In this document: positions 34,814 to 43,927 of the stretch, piece after piece
How positions within the stretch are numbered: the stretch's first letter is position 1
How the letters are laid out: the number at the start of each line of letters is the position of its first letter
Assembly (NCBI GenBank): GCA_963823075.1
Contig: CAWGKE010000001.1
Span: 620,001 to 684,000, forward strand
Direction: 5' to 3'
From: UBA4732 sp963823075
Lineage (GTDB): Bacteria > Planctomycetota > Planctomycetia > Gemmatales > Gemmataceae
DNA length: 64,000 bases
The notes under the pieces: generated by a model
Told to the model about the DNA's origin: nothing
What the model saw: only the letters and a program-made list of their open reading frames with translations
The model's database searches: none
Translations under genes and position numbers: made by a program

Positions 34814-36388
34814 ATGCCTGTTCGTCCCGGCTGGAAATACGTCCCCAGCATCGTCAGCCTGCTCGCCGTCGCCCTGATCGCGTTCAACTATTTCACCCCT
34901 TTTGCGGACCTCGATTTCACCTGGCAGATCCGCACCGGCGAGGAGATCGTCCGCACCGGCGACCTCCGGCCGCGCGACGCCTTCACCTACACCATCGCCG
35001 GCAAGGACGTGCCCGAGTTCGAAGGGTTGTACGGCGTCGGCTTGTGGGCGGTATGGAATGTCTTCGGATACGGCGGGCTGAAGCTTCTGCGCGTACTGCT
35101 GGTAGGCGGGCCGCTGCTGCTGGTAGGGCTGCGGCTGCGGCGGGAGGGGGTGCGCTGGCGCGGCGTCGCGCTGGCGCTTGCCGTCCTCGTGCTGGTGGAG
35201 GCGGGGGCCTGGAACCTGCGGCCGCTGTACCTTTCCACCATCGGCCTGCTGCTTGTCAGCGGCCGGCTGCACGATCACTGCACCGGCCGGCGGCCCCTGC
35301 CCTGGTGGCTGCTGCTTCTGATGCTGGCCTGGGCCAACCTGCACCCCGGCGTCGTCATGGGCCAGGGACTCCTCGCCGGCGCCATCGGCTGGGAATGGCT
35401 GAACCGCCGGCTGCGACTCAACACGCCGCTCGACCGCCGCGCCTTGTGGCGGCTGACCTGGCTCGGCGGCCTGGCGCTGGCCGCCACGTTCGTCAGCCCG
35501 GACCCACTCGGCCGGCTGCTGTACCCCTTCTCGCCCGAGGCGCACCACCCCATTCTGCAATCCATCCCGGAAATGCGGCCGCTGGTCGGCTTCGCCCTGC
35601 AAGCGCCGTTCACGGCCGGCCTCGTCTACGCCGTCGCCGCGCTGACGGCCTGGACGGTGGTCCGCCGATTTCGCCAATACCGGCTCTGGGAAATCGCCCT
35701 TCTGGTCGGCCTGGCCTGGCTCGGCAACCGGGCCTTCCGCGGCGTGCTGGACTGGCTGCCCGTCATGCTGACGCTGGCCGTGCCCCACCTGGCGCGGATG
35801 CTGGTGACGCGGACGCGCCCCGCCGGGCTGGCGCGCTTGCTGTTGTGGTGCGACTGCTTCCTGAAGCGGATGCTGCACATGCCGGCGTTCCGCTGGCAAT
35901 GGTCGTGGCCGGCCGCGGCGCTGGCGGCGCTGGCCGTGGTTTCGCTCATCCCGCCGCTGGGCCGGGCGATGCCGGTGCAGCAGAATCCGGTCTGGCCGGC
36001 CGGCGTCGCGGACTGGATCGACGCACATGCAGTCGAGGGCCGCGTCTTCGCCCCGCCGGACGACGCGGCCTACCTGATGTGGCGCCGCCCCGCCGTCCGC
36101 GCTTATGTCGATACGCGCTATCTCTTCTTCCCGCCGGAGCTGATCGAGGACTGCCAGTACCTGCCGCAACTCGCCCCGGACTGGCCGGAGCGGCTGCGGC
36201 GCGTCCGGTCCTACGGCACCGACTATTTCCTGCTCAAGACCAATGGGTCGCCCGGCGCCTTGTCGCGCGCCATCCAACCGCACATATCCGACCCACTTTA
36301 TCTCGATGATTCCGTGGTGCTGCTGCGCACCGATCAGGTGGCCGCGGGTTTGGCCGAATGCGAGCAGGCCAAGGCCGCGAACCCTTGA
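34814..36388 (+). CDS. polytopic membrane protein, possibly GT-C-like
   Basis: About 524 residues with some ten hydrophobic segments. The N-terminal SLLAVALIAFNYFTPFADLDFTWQIRTGEEIVRTGDL resembles the first loop of GT-C fold glycosyltransferase-like proteins (Asp-Asp-like DLDF), then VEAGAWNLRPLYLSTIGLLLV and a WLLLLMLAWANLHPGVVMGQ motif (WxNxHxG/H) typical of a planctomycete membrane family. The C-terminal soluble part (WIDAHAVEGRVFAPPDDAAYLMWR..AYVDTRYLFFP) is extracytoplasmic. A sugar-transfer role is only suggested. Start at MPVRPGWKY. Confidence 0.65.
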   Translation: MPVRPGWKYVPSIVSLLAVALIAFNYFTPFADLDFTWQIRTGEEIVRTGDLRPRDAFTYTIAGKDVPEFEGLYGVGLWAVWNVFGYGGLKLLRVLLVGGPLLLVGLRLRREGVRWRGVALALAVLVLVEAGAWNLRPLYLSTIGLLLVSGRLHDHCTGRRPLPWWLLLLMLAWANLHPGVVMGQGLLAGAIGWEWLNRRLRLNTPLDRRALWRLTWLGGLALAATFVSPDPLGRLLYPFSPEAHHPILQSIPEMRPLVGFALQAPFTAGLVYAVAALTAWTVVRRFRQYRLWEIALLVGLAWLGNRAFRGVLDWLPVMLTLAVPHLARMLVTRTRPAGLARLLLWCDCFLKRMLHMPAFRWQWSWPAAALAALAVVSLIPPLGRAMPVQQNPVWPAGVADWIDAHAVEGRVFAPPDDAAYLMWRRPAVRAYVDTRYLFFPPELIEDCQYLPQLAPDWPERLRRVRSYGTDYFLLKTNGSPGALSRAIQPHISDPLYLDDSVVLLRTDQVAAGLAECEQAKAANP

Positions 36389-36414
36389 CGGGCGGCGGGG
36401 TCTATGGCAAAGGA

Positions 36415-36434
36415 GGGCGGGGGCAACCCCGCCC
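36415..36434. repeat. short GC hairpin repeat
   Basis: GGGCGGGG and CCCCGCCC around a 4-base loop, between the membrane protein stop and the acetyltransferase start; of the GGCGGGGGCAACCCC type. Confidence 0.5.
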
Positions 36435-36466
36435 CTGCACCGACACCGGCCCCGAGGACGCGACCC

Positions 36467-37024
36467 GTGCAAAGCCCCTTCCTGATCGGTTCGACCATCT
36501 ACCTCCGTCCCCTCGAAAAGGCGGATGCCGCGATCCTGGCCCCCTGGTTCAACGACGCCGAGGTCACGCGCTTCCTGCTCACCGCCCGTCCCCTAACCGT
36601 GGCGGCCGAGGAGGCGTTCATCGCCGGACTGAACGGCGACCCGATGGAAATGATTCTGGGGGTCGTCGTGCGCGAAACGGACCAGCTCATCGGCACGACG
36701 GCGCTCCACAAGACGGACGTGCGCAACCGGCACACGATGTTCGGGATCGTTCTGGGAGACAAAACGGCCTGGGGCAAGGGATACGGCACGGAAGTGACGC
36801 GCCTCATGGTGCGGTACGCCTTCGAGACGCTCAACCTCAATCGCGTCTCGCTGCACGTCTTCGAGAACAACCCGCGCGGCGTCCGGGCCTACGAGAAGGC
36901 GGGCTTCCGCGTCGAGGGCCGCCTCCGCCAGGACTGCTTCCGCGAGGGCCGCTACTGGGACACCATCGTCATGGGCGTTCTGCGCGAGGAGTGGGAGAAG
37001 CAGGGCCGCGGGAAGGAACCTTGA
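36467..37024 (+). CDS. GNAT N-acetyltransferase (RimJ/RimL-like)
   Basis: About 185 residues from a GTG at 36467 (GAGG upstream); an ATG at 36404 would add a Pro-rich leader encoded by the hairpin repeat, which is unlikely. The fold is clear: IYLRPLEKADAAILAPWFNDAEVTRFL, LIGTTALHKTDVRNRHTMFGIVLGDKTAWGKGYGTEVTRLMVRYAF (acetyl-CoA loop QxxGxGY-type: WGKGYGTE) and LNRVSLHVFENNPRGVRAYEKAGFRVEGRLRQ. This matches acetyltransferases of ribosomal-protein or spermidine N-acetyltransferase type; substrate unknown. Confidence 0.88.
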   Translation: MQSPFLIGSTIYLRPLEKADAAILAPWFNDAEVTRFLLTARPLTVAAEEAFIAGLNGDPMEMILGVVVRETDQLIGTTALHKTDVRNRHTMFGIVLGDKTAWGKGYGTEVTRLMVRYAFETLNLNRVSLHVFENNPRGVRAYEKAGFRVEGRLRQDCFREGRYWDTIVMGVLREEWEKQGRGKEP

Positions 37025-37151
37025 CCGTGGCCGTCGGAGGGCGGCCGCCCTTTTGTGTGGCGTCAGCAATCGATCCAGGATACGGTAAAGGGGAAGGACG
37101 CGCCTCGTTCAAGCAGACCGACCGAAGAGAATCGGGAAATCTGGATCTGAA

Positions 37152-40100
37152 ATGATTGTTGTCCACGCGGGCCTATCCGGCGGCCGATTCCTGCTCTGGG
37201 GAGAAACGCCGATCTCCGGGCCAGGCGCCGCCCCGGCGCGGCGCGGCCGGAAACCGAAGGCGCCGCGCCCCCAGCCGCTGCCCGGCCATGCCGACGACGA
37301 CGCCCTGAATGCCGTTCTCCGAGACGCGCTGGGCCAACCGGCGCACGAACCTTCCGAGGTCGAACACGCCTTCCTCTGGCTTCCGACCGCCGCCGGACGG
37401 CCGATCGCCTCCAGCCCGCTGATCGCCGAGCCGCCGGATGCGACGACGGCCGCGGCCCTGACCCCCTGGGTCGTCGCCGTCCTGCCGCTGTCGCCTGACG
37501 AGGCCGTCGATCTTCTCGGCGCCTGCCTTGATCGGCAAACCCTCGCCCCCGGCGTGGTCGTCGGCCCGACGCTGGCGTTCTGGGCCGCGGCCCTCCGCTT
37601 CGCCGGCGCCCTGACGGCACGAGAACAATTCCTACCCGATATCGCTCCCACCGGTAAGACGTGGCGCACCGCTTGGAAACCCGTCCTGACGGGGCCGGAG
37701 GCGGAGCGCTGCAGCCGACTTGCTCGCGCCATGCCGGGGGCCTGCCGGGCGTTCACGGATCGTGCGGACGCGCCGCCGGATCGGCCGGCCGTGGCCGTTC
37801 TGGCTGACTTCCTCGGGATCATGGTGGACGCGCTGGTTCGATCCGCGACGGCGGGAAGCGAGGTCGCCGTCTCCACTCGCCGCGCTGGCAGAAAGGCGCC
37901 GAAGTTTGACAGCCTCCACGATCAGTGGCTCTACGCGCTCCGATCGCCGGAGGGCGACCTGCACGCGGGCGCTGGCGAGCTGACGCGGTTCGCAGAGCAG
38001 GTCCGCCGCTGGCAGCGACCCGTGGCGGTCGCCGCCGCGGCGCCCTTCCGCCTCTGCTTCCGCCTCGAAGAACCGGAGGCCGACGACGAAGCCTGGACCG
38101 TCCGTTACCTGCTTCAGGCGAAGGACGACCCCAGCTTGCTCATCCCCGCAGCCGACGCCTGGGCCGCGAAGGGGCAGGCGGCCGCGATCCTGCGGCGCGG
38201 CGACTTTAACCACCGCGAATATCTGCTGTCTGCTTTGGGCCAGGCCGCCGCCCTGTGTTCGCCGATCGAGGCCAGTCTGAAAGCCGCGGCGCCGGACGGC
38301 TTCACGACAGACGCCGCGGGCGCCCACCGCTTCCTCACCGAGACGGCCTGGCTGCTCGAACAGGCCGGCTTCGGCCTGCTCCTGCCGGCGTGGTGGACGC
38401 GCAAGGGGACCAAGCAGCGGCTGGCGGTTCGCGCGGTCGTCAAGAGTCCGCCGATGCAGGGCGGCGGCGGCCTTTCGCTGCATCGGATCGTCCAGTTCGA
38501 TTGGCAGGTCGCTTTGGGCGAACACACCCTGACGCAGCGGGAGCTGGAGGCGCTGGCCCAACTCAAGGCGCCGCTGGTACAGGTACGCGGCCAGTGGGTG
38601 CAGATCAACGCCGAGGAGATCCAGGCCGCCATCGACTTCTGGAAAAAGCAAGGGACCGGCCGGGCCGCCGTGCGCGATCTGGTCCGCATGGCCCTGGGCG
38701 CGTCGCCGGCGCCGGGCGGACTGGAGTTCCAGGGCGTCACGGCGGACGGCTGGATCGCGGAATTCCTGGACCAGCTGGAAGGCAAGGCGTCCTTCGCCGA
38801 GCTGCTCGCCCCGGCGGGCTTCCACGGGGAGCTGCGGCCGTACCAGCTGCGCGGGTATTCCTGGCTCGCGTTCCTGCGCCGCTGGGGGCTGGGCGCCTGC
38901 CTGGCCGACGACATGGGCCTGGGCAAAACGATCCAGACCCTGGCCCTGGTGCAACGCGACTGGGAAAGCGACGGGCGGCGGCCCTCGCTCCTCATCTGTC
39001 CCATGTCGGTCGTCGGCAACTGGAAGAAGGAGGCGGAGCGCTTCACGCCCGACCTGCCGGTGCTGGTCCACCACGGACTGACGCGGGCGCGGAGCGGCGC
39101 CTTCGCCGGAACCGCGAAGAAGCACGCCCTCGTCGTCTCCAGCTACGGCCTGCTCAACCGCGATTTGGCCCTCTTCCAGAAGGTGCCGTGGGCCGGCGTG
39201 ATCCTCGACGAGGCCCAGAACATCAAGAACCCGTCCACCAAGCAGGCGCAGGCGTCGCGGTCCCTCACGGCCGACTACCGCATCGCCCTGACCGGCACGC
39301 CGGTTGAGAACCACGTCGGCGATCTGTGGTCGATTGGGCAGTTCCTCAATCCCGGCTTCCTCGGCGGCCAGGCGGAGTTCCGGCGCACCTTCTTCACGCC
39401 CATCCAGTTCCAGCACGACCTCGAGGCCGCCGCCCGGCTCAAACGGCTGACCGGGCCGTTCCTGCTGCGCCGGCTCAAGACCGACAAGAGCATCATCGCC
39501 GACCTGCCCGACAAGATGGAAATGAAGGTCTTCTGCAACCTGACCCGAGAGCAAGCGTCCCTCTACGCCGCCGTGGTCGAGGACCTGGAGCGCAATCTGA
39601 ACGACAGCGAGGGCATCCAGCGCAAGGGGCTGATCCTCGGTGCGCTATCCAAGTTAAAACAGGTCTGCAATCACCCCCGGCAGTTCCTGGGCGACAACTC
39701 CCCCCTGCCCGGCCGCTCGGGAAAACTGGCCCGGCTGACGGAGATGATCGAGGAAGTCTTGCAAGCTGGCGATCGGGCGCTGATCTTCACGCAGTTCACG
39801 GAAATGGGAGACATCATTCGACTTCATCTGGAGGAGACGTTCGGGGTCGAGGTCCCGTTCTTGCACGGCGGCGTTCCGCGCAAGCAGCGGGACCGAATGG
39901 TGACGCGCTTTCAGGAAACGGCGGAGGGGCCGCGGCTGTTCCTGCTGTCGCTGAAGGCGGGCGGCACGGGCCTCAACCTGACGGCCGCCAACCACGTCTT
40001 CCATTTCGACCGCTGGTGGAACCCGGCCGTGGAGAACCAGGCGACGGATCGGGCCTTCCGCATCGGCCAGAAGCGCGACGTGCAGGTTCATAAATTCCTG

Positions 40101-40259
40101 TGCGTTGGTACGCTGGAAGAGAAGATCGACGAGATGATCGAGCGGAAAAAGGAAATCGCCTCGCAGGTGGTCGGCGCCGGAGAGGCGTGGTTGACGGAGC
40201 TGTCCAACGACAACCTGCGGGACGTGTTTCGGCTGCGCCGAGAGGCGCTGGGAGAATAG
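37152..40259 (+). CDS. SNF2-family DNA translocase/helicase
   Basis: A 1035-residue protein. The N-terminal ~500 residues form the SNF2-associated bacterial region; the helicase core begins at LRPYQLRGYSWLAFLRRWGLGACLADDMGLGKTIQTLAL (motif I, about 585), DEAQNIKNPSTKQAQ (motif II, about 686), ALTGTPVENHVGDLWSI (motif III), DRALIFTQFTEMGD (IV), FLLSLKAGGTGLNLTAANHVFHFDRWWNPAVENQATDRAFRIGQ (V-VI). It uses ATP to move along duplex DNA or remodel protein-DNA complexes. The SWIM protein begins 3 bases after its stop; this pair is conserved in many bacteria and probably works as a complex. Confidence 0.92.
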   Translation: MIVVHAGLSGGRFLLWGETPISGPGAAPARRGRKPKAPRPQPLPGHADDDALNAVLRDALGQPAHEPSEVEHAFLWLPTAAGRPIASSPLIAEPPDATTAAALTPWVVAVLPLSPDEAVDLLGACLDRQTLAPGVVVGPTLAFWAAALRFAGALTAREQFLPDIAPTGKTWRTAWKPVLTGPEAERCSRLARAMPGACRAFTDRADAPPDRPAVAVLADFLGIMVDALVRSATAGSEVAVSTRRAGRKAPKFDSLHDQWLYALRSPEGDLHAGAGELTRFAEQVRRWQRPVAVAAAAPFRLCFRLEEPEADDEAWTVRYLLQAKDDPSLLIPAADAWAAKGQAAAILRRGDFNHREYLLSALGQAAALCSPIEASLKAAAPDGFTTDAAGAHRFLTETAWLLEQAGFGLLLPAWWTRKGTKQRLAVRAVVKSPPMQGGGGLSLHRIVQFDWQVALGEHTLTQRELEALAQLKAPLVQVRGQWVQINAEEIQAAIDFWKKQGTGRAAVRDLVRMALGASPAPGGLEFQGVTADGWIAEFLDQLEGKASFAELLAPAGFHGELRPYQLRGYSWLAFLRRWGLGACLADDMGLGKTIQTLALVQRDWESDGRRPSLLICPMSVVGNWKKEAERFTPDLPVLVHHGLTRARSGAFAGTAKKHALVVSSYGLLNRDLALFQKVPWAGVILDEAQNIKNPSTKQAQASRSLTADYRIALTGTPVENHVGDLWSIGQFLNPGFLGGQAEFRRTFFTPIQFQHDLEAAARLKRLTGPFLLRRLKTDKSIIADLPDKMEMKVFCNLTREQASLYAAVVEDLERNLNDSEGIQRKGLILGALSKLKQVCNHPRQFLGDNSPLPGRSGKLARLTEMIEEVLQAGDRALIFTQFTEMGDIIRLHLEETFGVEVPFLHGGVPRKQRDRMVTRFQETAEGPRLFLLSLKAGGTGLNLTAANHVFHFDRWWNPAVENQATDRAFRIGQKRDVQVHKFLCVGTLEEKIDEMIERKKEIASQVVGAGEAWLTELSNDNLRDVFRLRREALGE

Positions 40260-40262
40260 GCG

Positions 40263-41141
40263 ATGTGGTACGAACGCGAGTTCTTTCCCCGCTCACGGCC
40301 GCGAGCGGCGAGGGGCGGTATCAAGGCCCAGTCGAAGCGCGGCCAGTTCGGCGAGTCGTGGTGGGCGAAGCGCTGGATCGCCGTGCTGGAGAGTTTTCAG
40401 ATCGGCGGTCGGCTGCAGCGCGGCCGGTCCTACGCCCGCCGCGGTCAGGTGCTGTCGATCGACGTGGGCAAGGGCAAGGTCGATGCCAAAGTCCAGGGGT
40501 CGCAGCCGACGCCGTACAAGGTGAGCATCCAGGTCAAGGCGTTGTCGGACAAGGAATGGGGCAAGGTGGTGCATGGCCTGGCCGGCCAGGCGGTGTTCAC
40601 GGCCAAGCTGCTGGCGGGGGAAATGCCGCAGGACGTGGAAACGGTTTTCCAGAAGGCTGGCCTGTCGCTGTTCCCGGAGAAACTGGGCGACCTGAAAACC
40701 TCCTGCTCGTGTCCGGATTATTCCAATCCCTGCAAGCACATCGCGGCCGTCTACTACCTTCTGGGCGAAGAATTCGACCGCGATCCGTTCCTGCTCTTCC
40801 AGCTGCGCGGCTTGGGTCGGGATGAACTGATGGCCCGGCTCCAGGAGACGCAACAGCCGGCGGCCGAACCGGATGAAAACGCAGCGGCGGAGGCGGCGGA
40901 GACGGCGCCGGCGGGCGAACCGCTGGCGGAAGACGCCGCGGGCTTCTGGTCGGTGGGCGACCTGACGGCGGACTGGCTGGGCGATGTGCAGCCGCCGCCG
41001 GCGTCCGCGGCCTGGCCGAAGCGCTGGGCGCCTTCCCCTTCTGGCGCAGGGGAGGAACGCTTTCTGGACGCGGTGGAACCGATGTATCGACAGGCGGCGC
41101 GGAAGGGGCTTTCCGCCGTCGAGGGCGAACCGGCCAGCTGA
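40263..41141 (+). CDS. SWIM zinc-finger protein, partner of SNF2
   Basis: A 292-residue protein. The N-terminal RSRPRAARGGIKAQSKRGQFGESWWAKRWIAVLESF is typical of SNF2-linked SWIM proteins, and the CxCx(n)CxH zinc motif is in TSCSCPDYSNPCKHIAAVYYLLGEEFDRDPFLLF (about 146-180). The tail is acidic and Ala-rich. SWIM fingers bind DNA or proteins; operonic coupling with the SNF2 gene (3-base gap) suggests it targets or regulates that translocase. The ATG at 40263 follows GGAGAATAGGCG. Confidence 0.88.
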   Translation: MWYEREFFPRSRPRAARGGIKAQSKRGQFGESWWAKRWIAVLESFQIGGRLQRGRSYARRGQVLSIDVGKGKVDAKVQGSQPTPYKVSIQVKALSDKEWGKVVHGLAGQAVFTAKLLAGEMPQDVETVFQKAGLSLFPEKLGDLKTSCSCPDYSNPCKHIAAVYYLLGEEFDRDPFLLFQLRGLGRDELMARLQETQQPAAEPDENAAAEAAETAPAGEPLAEDAAGFWSVGDLTADWLGDVQPPPASAAWPKRWAPSPSGAGEERFLDAVEPMYRQAARKGLSAVEGEPAS

Positions 41142-41413
41142 CGCCGGCTTGCCGCTGGAAGCCGTGATCCGCGCATTCCAGCAGGAACGCGTGGAACGCG
41201 GCCTACGCGGCGGACAAGTCGGTTGCGCCGGAGGACGTGGCGCGGACGGTGTATCATGCGCTTGGCCTAGCGGACAACACGGGCGTCGACCGCGACTGGC
41301 GGCCGTTCGATGTGCTGCCGGATGGAGGGCGCTGACGAAACTGTTCTGACCACGCTGGACGAAATACAATATGCGGGCGAAATGGAACTGAAACCCGAGG
41401 GCATCAAGACCTC
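41142..41413 (+). other. gap with a possible 3' remnant of a planctomycete gene
   Basis: The frame 41201-41335 reads AYAADKSVAPEDVARTVYHALGL..., which resembles the C-terminal end of DUF1501 or sulfatase-like proteins. No start or upstream part is present, so it would be a gene remnant. Nothing else is seen. Confidence 0.3.
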
Positions 41414-42046
41414 ATGAGTACCGGCAACCGGCTCCCCACCCTACCGCTGGCTCGATTGCGCACCCTGTTGACACAATTCGCTGAGTGTACTCGGCGGGTT
41501 GAAGCGGCCGAAGGGGAGCAGGCCGCAGACGACCATAAGAGCATCGGCGGTCTTCTCGCCGGGTATGTCGGCAGCGTGGAACGGGACCGCCTTCAGCAGG
41601 AGCAAGTCGCTGACGACTTTAACTTGCTTGAGGTCATGGACCTGACCGGCAAGGAAACTCGGCACAGCATGGTGCTGGCCTGGTTGCTGGACCACGACAT
41701 GCGCAAGCTCGGCACTCACGCTCAGGGGAACCTCGGCTTTCGGCTGTTCCTCAGCGAGCTCGGCCTTCCCATCGACTACGCCGACTGCGTTTATTGGGTG
41801 CGCAGGGAGGTATCTGGCCATGAATCGATCGTCGATGTGGAGGTTGCCTGCCGGGGCCGATTCCTCATTCACATCGAGAACAAGATTTGGTCCGGTGAGG
41901 GCAGCGAGCAAACGAATCGTGAGTGGGCGGACCTGCGGCGCCGAGCGGCGGAACTGAAGGTGGGCGCGCCTTACGTACACGCCTTGTATCTGACGCCGCA
42001 CGGAGCAAGGCCTATAGTGGACCCCGAAAGCTGGACCACCAGCTAA
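41414..42046 (+). pseudogene. PD-(D/E)XK nuclease superfamily protein, 3' end lost to an IS insertion
   Basis: About 200 native residues remain. LEVMDLTGKETRHSMVLAWLLDHDMRKLGTHAQGNLGFRLFL (start of the nuclease fold), then ESIVDVEVACRGRFLIHIENKIWSGEGSEQTNREW, with the catalytic D(V)..IENK pattern of the PDDEXK_4 group, and YVHALYLTPHGA. Coding ends at the IS3 terminus near 42018; the last residues (PESWTTS) are read from the IS. The family usually extends to over 300 residues, so the gene is truncated. Members include single defence-like or repair nucleases; role unknown. Confidence 0.75.
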
Positions 42047-43355
42047 GGACGCCCGAAACAATAACTTGAGCAAGTGTCAGTTGGGCGCAATGGTGTAGTT
42101 CCAATCGCCGTGGAAGTCGGCCTTGGTGATCTGAAGGGATGCCATCTCTTCGTCACTCACCTTGGCTCCTGTCTCATAGCAGTTGGTGTCCAGCGCCGCC
42201 TGAACTTCGAGTCCCGCTTCGGTGGTGGTATGGGCAATCAGGCTTACGATCACCTCATGGCTCACCAGCGGTCGTCCCCGCCAGTTCTGCGTGATGTGGC
42301 AGAACAGCCGGTGTTCGATCTTGTTCCACTTGCTCGTCCCCGGCGGCAGGTGGCTCACGCTCAGCGGCAGCCCGACGGCGTCGGCCAGCCCTTGCAACGC
42401 CATCTTCCACAGCCGCGACCGACTGCCGTTGCTCCCCCCGCCGTCCGCCGTGATCAGCAACTTCCGGGCGCGTGGGAACCTCTTGGCGCCCATCCCTGCC
42501 CACCAGCGCCGCAGCGTCTCGGCCGCGAACCGCGCCGTGTCGTGGTCGATGCCCACGCTCACCCAACCCTGGTTGTGGGTCAGGTCGTAGACCCCGTAGG
42601 GAATCGCCTTGCCCAGAGCCGGATCTTGGAAGTCGTGGACCCGGACCTCTTGCGGCTGGCCTTTGGGCCGCCACTCCCGGCCGCCGTTCTTGAAATCCCC
42701 GACCAATTCCTTCTTCTTGGTGTCCACCGACACCACCGGCTGCCCCTGGCACTGGAACAGCCGCACCCGGTCGTTGATGTACTCGAACTGGGCGTTGCGA
42801 TCCGGGTGCGCCGACCCCTCACGGGTCTTGCGGTTGGACTGGAGGCTGTAGCCCGCCTCGTACAGCAGCTTGGCCACGGTTCGGTCGCTGACCGCGTGCC
42901 CCTGCCGGTGCAACTCCTCGGCCAGCTTCGCTGTGCTCTTGCACGTCCAGCGCAAGGGCGATTCGGGGTGCCCCCGCGTCACCGGCTCGACCAAGGCCTC
43001 CAGCGCCTCTGCCAGACCGGGGTCGGTCTCGGTCAGCGGTTTGCGCCCGCCGCCCGGTCGCCGCACCCGCGGGCTGGGAGGAACGGGCGTGGTCTGCCGC
43101 GACCGCTCGCCGATCTCCGCAATGCCGGCGGCAATGGTATTGCGCGACAGCCCGGTGGCGCTGGCAACCGCCGAGACGCCACCCCAGCCCAGGGCGAGAG
43201 CTTCCGTGGCAGCCCACTGGCGACGGAGACGCTCGTCCATGATCGGCTGAAGAGTTCCATACTTGGTCCGCAGTCCTTGGAGGATGGTTGCATCGTGCAT
43301 CCTCACAGACTACGAACTCAGAAAAACTTGCTCAAGTTGTTCTTTCGGGCGTCCT
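42046..43355 (-). mobile_element. ISAzo13-type insertion sequence
   Basis: The ends AGGACGCCCGAAA (42046) and TTTCGGGCGTCCT (to 43355) are inverted, and the match continues inward through ACTTGAGCAAGT at both ends. AGCT flanks both sides (42041-42044 and 43357-43360), a possible 4-bp target duplication. It sits within the left end of the IS3 element. Confidence 0.82.
42077..43306 (-). CDS. ISAzo13 family transposase
   Basis: A 409-residue DDE-type transposase. MDERLRRQWAATEALALGWGGVSAVASATGLSRNTI (HTH), RVRRPGGGRKPLTETDPGL, LRWTCKSTAKLAEELHRQGHAVSDRTVAKLLYEAGYSLQSNRKT, VVSVDTKKKELVGDFKNGGREW (first catalytic Asp), LLITADGGGSNGSRSRLWK (second Asp) and PGTSKWNKIEHRLFCHITQNWRGRPL (Glu) are the family blocks. 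The frame is intact, so the copy may be active and is probably the youngest of the nested insertions together with the MITEs. Confidence 0.93.
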   Translation of the reverse strand: MRMHDATILQGLRTKYGTLQPIMDERLRRQWAATEALALGWGGVSAVASATGLSRNTIAAGIAEIGERSRQTTPVPPSPRVRRPGGGRKPLTETDPGLAEALEALVEPVTRGHPESPLRWTCKSTAKLAEELHRQGHAVSDRTVAKLLYEAGYSLQSNRKTREGSAHPDRNAQFEYINDRVRLFQCQGQPVVSVDTKKKELVGDFKNGGREWRPKGQPQEVRVHDFQDPALGKAIPYGVYDLTHNQGWVSVGIDHDTARFAAETLRRWWAGMGAKRFPRARKLLITADGGGSNGSRSRLWKMALQGLADAVGLPLSVSHLPPGTSKWNKIEHRLFCHITQNWRGRPLVSHEVIVSLIAHTTTEAGLEVQAALDTNCYETGAKVSDEEMASLQITKADFHGDWNYTIAPN

Positions 43356-43388
43356 AAGCTACTGTGGTGGTCCAGGAAAGGGGGAACG

Positions 43389-43682
43389 ATGGCAGGCAAG
43401 CGCAAGCAGCACACGGCGACACTCAAGGCTCAGGTCGCCTTGGCCGCCCTCAAGGCCGACAAAACCGTCAACGAGCTGGCGAGCCAGTACGAGGTCCACC
43501 CGACCCTGATCCACGCCTGGAAGAAGCAACTGCTCGCCGGCGCCGATCAGGTCTTCAGCAACGGCGCCAAGGCAGCCACGGGCAACAGCGAGGCCGAGAA
43601 GGCGGAGTTGTTCGAGCAGATCGGCCGCCTCAAGATGGAGCTGGAGTGGCTCAAAAAAACTAGGACGGCAAACTCAACTTGA
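43389..43682 (+). pseudogene. IS3-family transposase orfA, cut by MITE insertion
   Basis: The IS911/IS3-type orfA MAGKRKQHTATLKAQVALAALKADKTVNELASQYEVHPTLIHAWKKQLLAGADQVF with a leucine-zipper-like helix ending LKMELEWLKK. At 43660 the frame enters the MITE and stops at 43682. Normally the A-run here would allow -1 frameshifting into orfB. Confidence 0.88.
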
Positions 43683-43908
43683 GACCCTCGGCGGACAAGC
43701 GATTTCTGGCGTTTTCCTGGGCCGCCCAGTTCAAGAACAGGCCGTTTTCGGGGCCTCTCAAGTTAAGTTTGCCATCCTAGAAAAAAACTAGGACGGCAAA
43801 CTCAACTTGAGACCCTCGGCGGACAAGCGATTTCTGGCGTTTTCCTGGGCCGCCCAGTTCAAGAACAGGCCGTTTTCGGGGCCTCTCAAGTTAAGTTTGC
43901 CATCCTAG
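43660..43908. mobile_element. two identical tandem 121-bp MITE-like units
   Basis: Units 43660-43780 and 43788-43908 are identical. Each begins CTAGGACGGCAAACTCAACT and ends with the inverse (GTTTGCCATCCTAG), a 24-bp terminal inverted repeat with two mismatches, and has no coding capacity. They are separated and flanked by runs of 7-9 A, i.e. they lie inside the slippery A-run between orfA and orfB of the IS3 element. Confidence 0.85.
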
Positions 43909-43927
43909 AAAAAAAAAGTCGGCTCGA

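Noticed and set aside
41201..41335. DUF1501-like C-terminal remnant
   Set aside because: The resemblance is short and has no supporting upstream sequence; kept only as a low-confidence note.
41414..42046. Intact defence nuclease
   Set aside because: The 3' part is missing at the IS3 end, and the last residues are IS-derived.
43660..43908. CRISPR-like tandem repeat
   Set aside because: There are only two identical 121-bp units with terminal inverted repeats; no spacers or cas genes.
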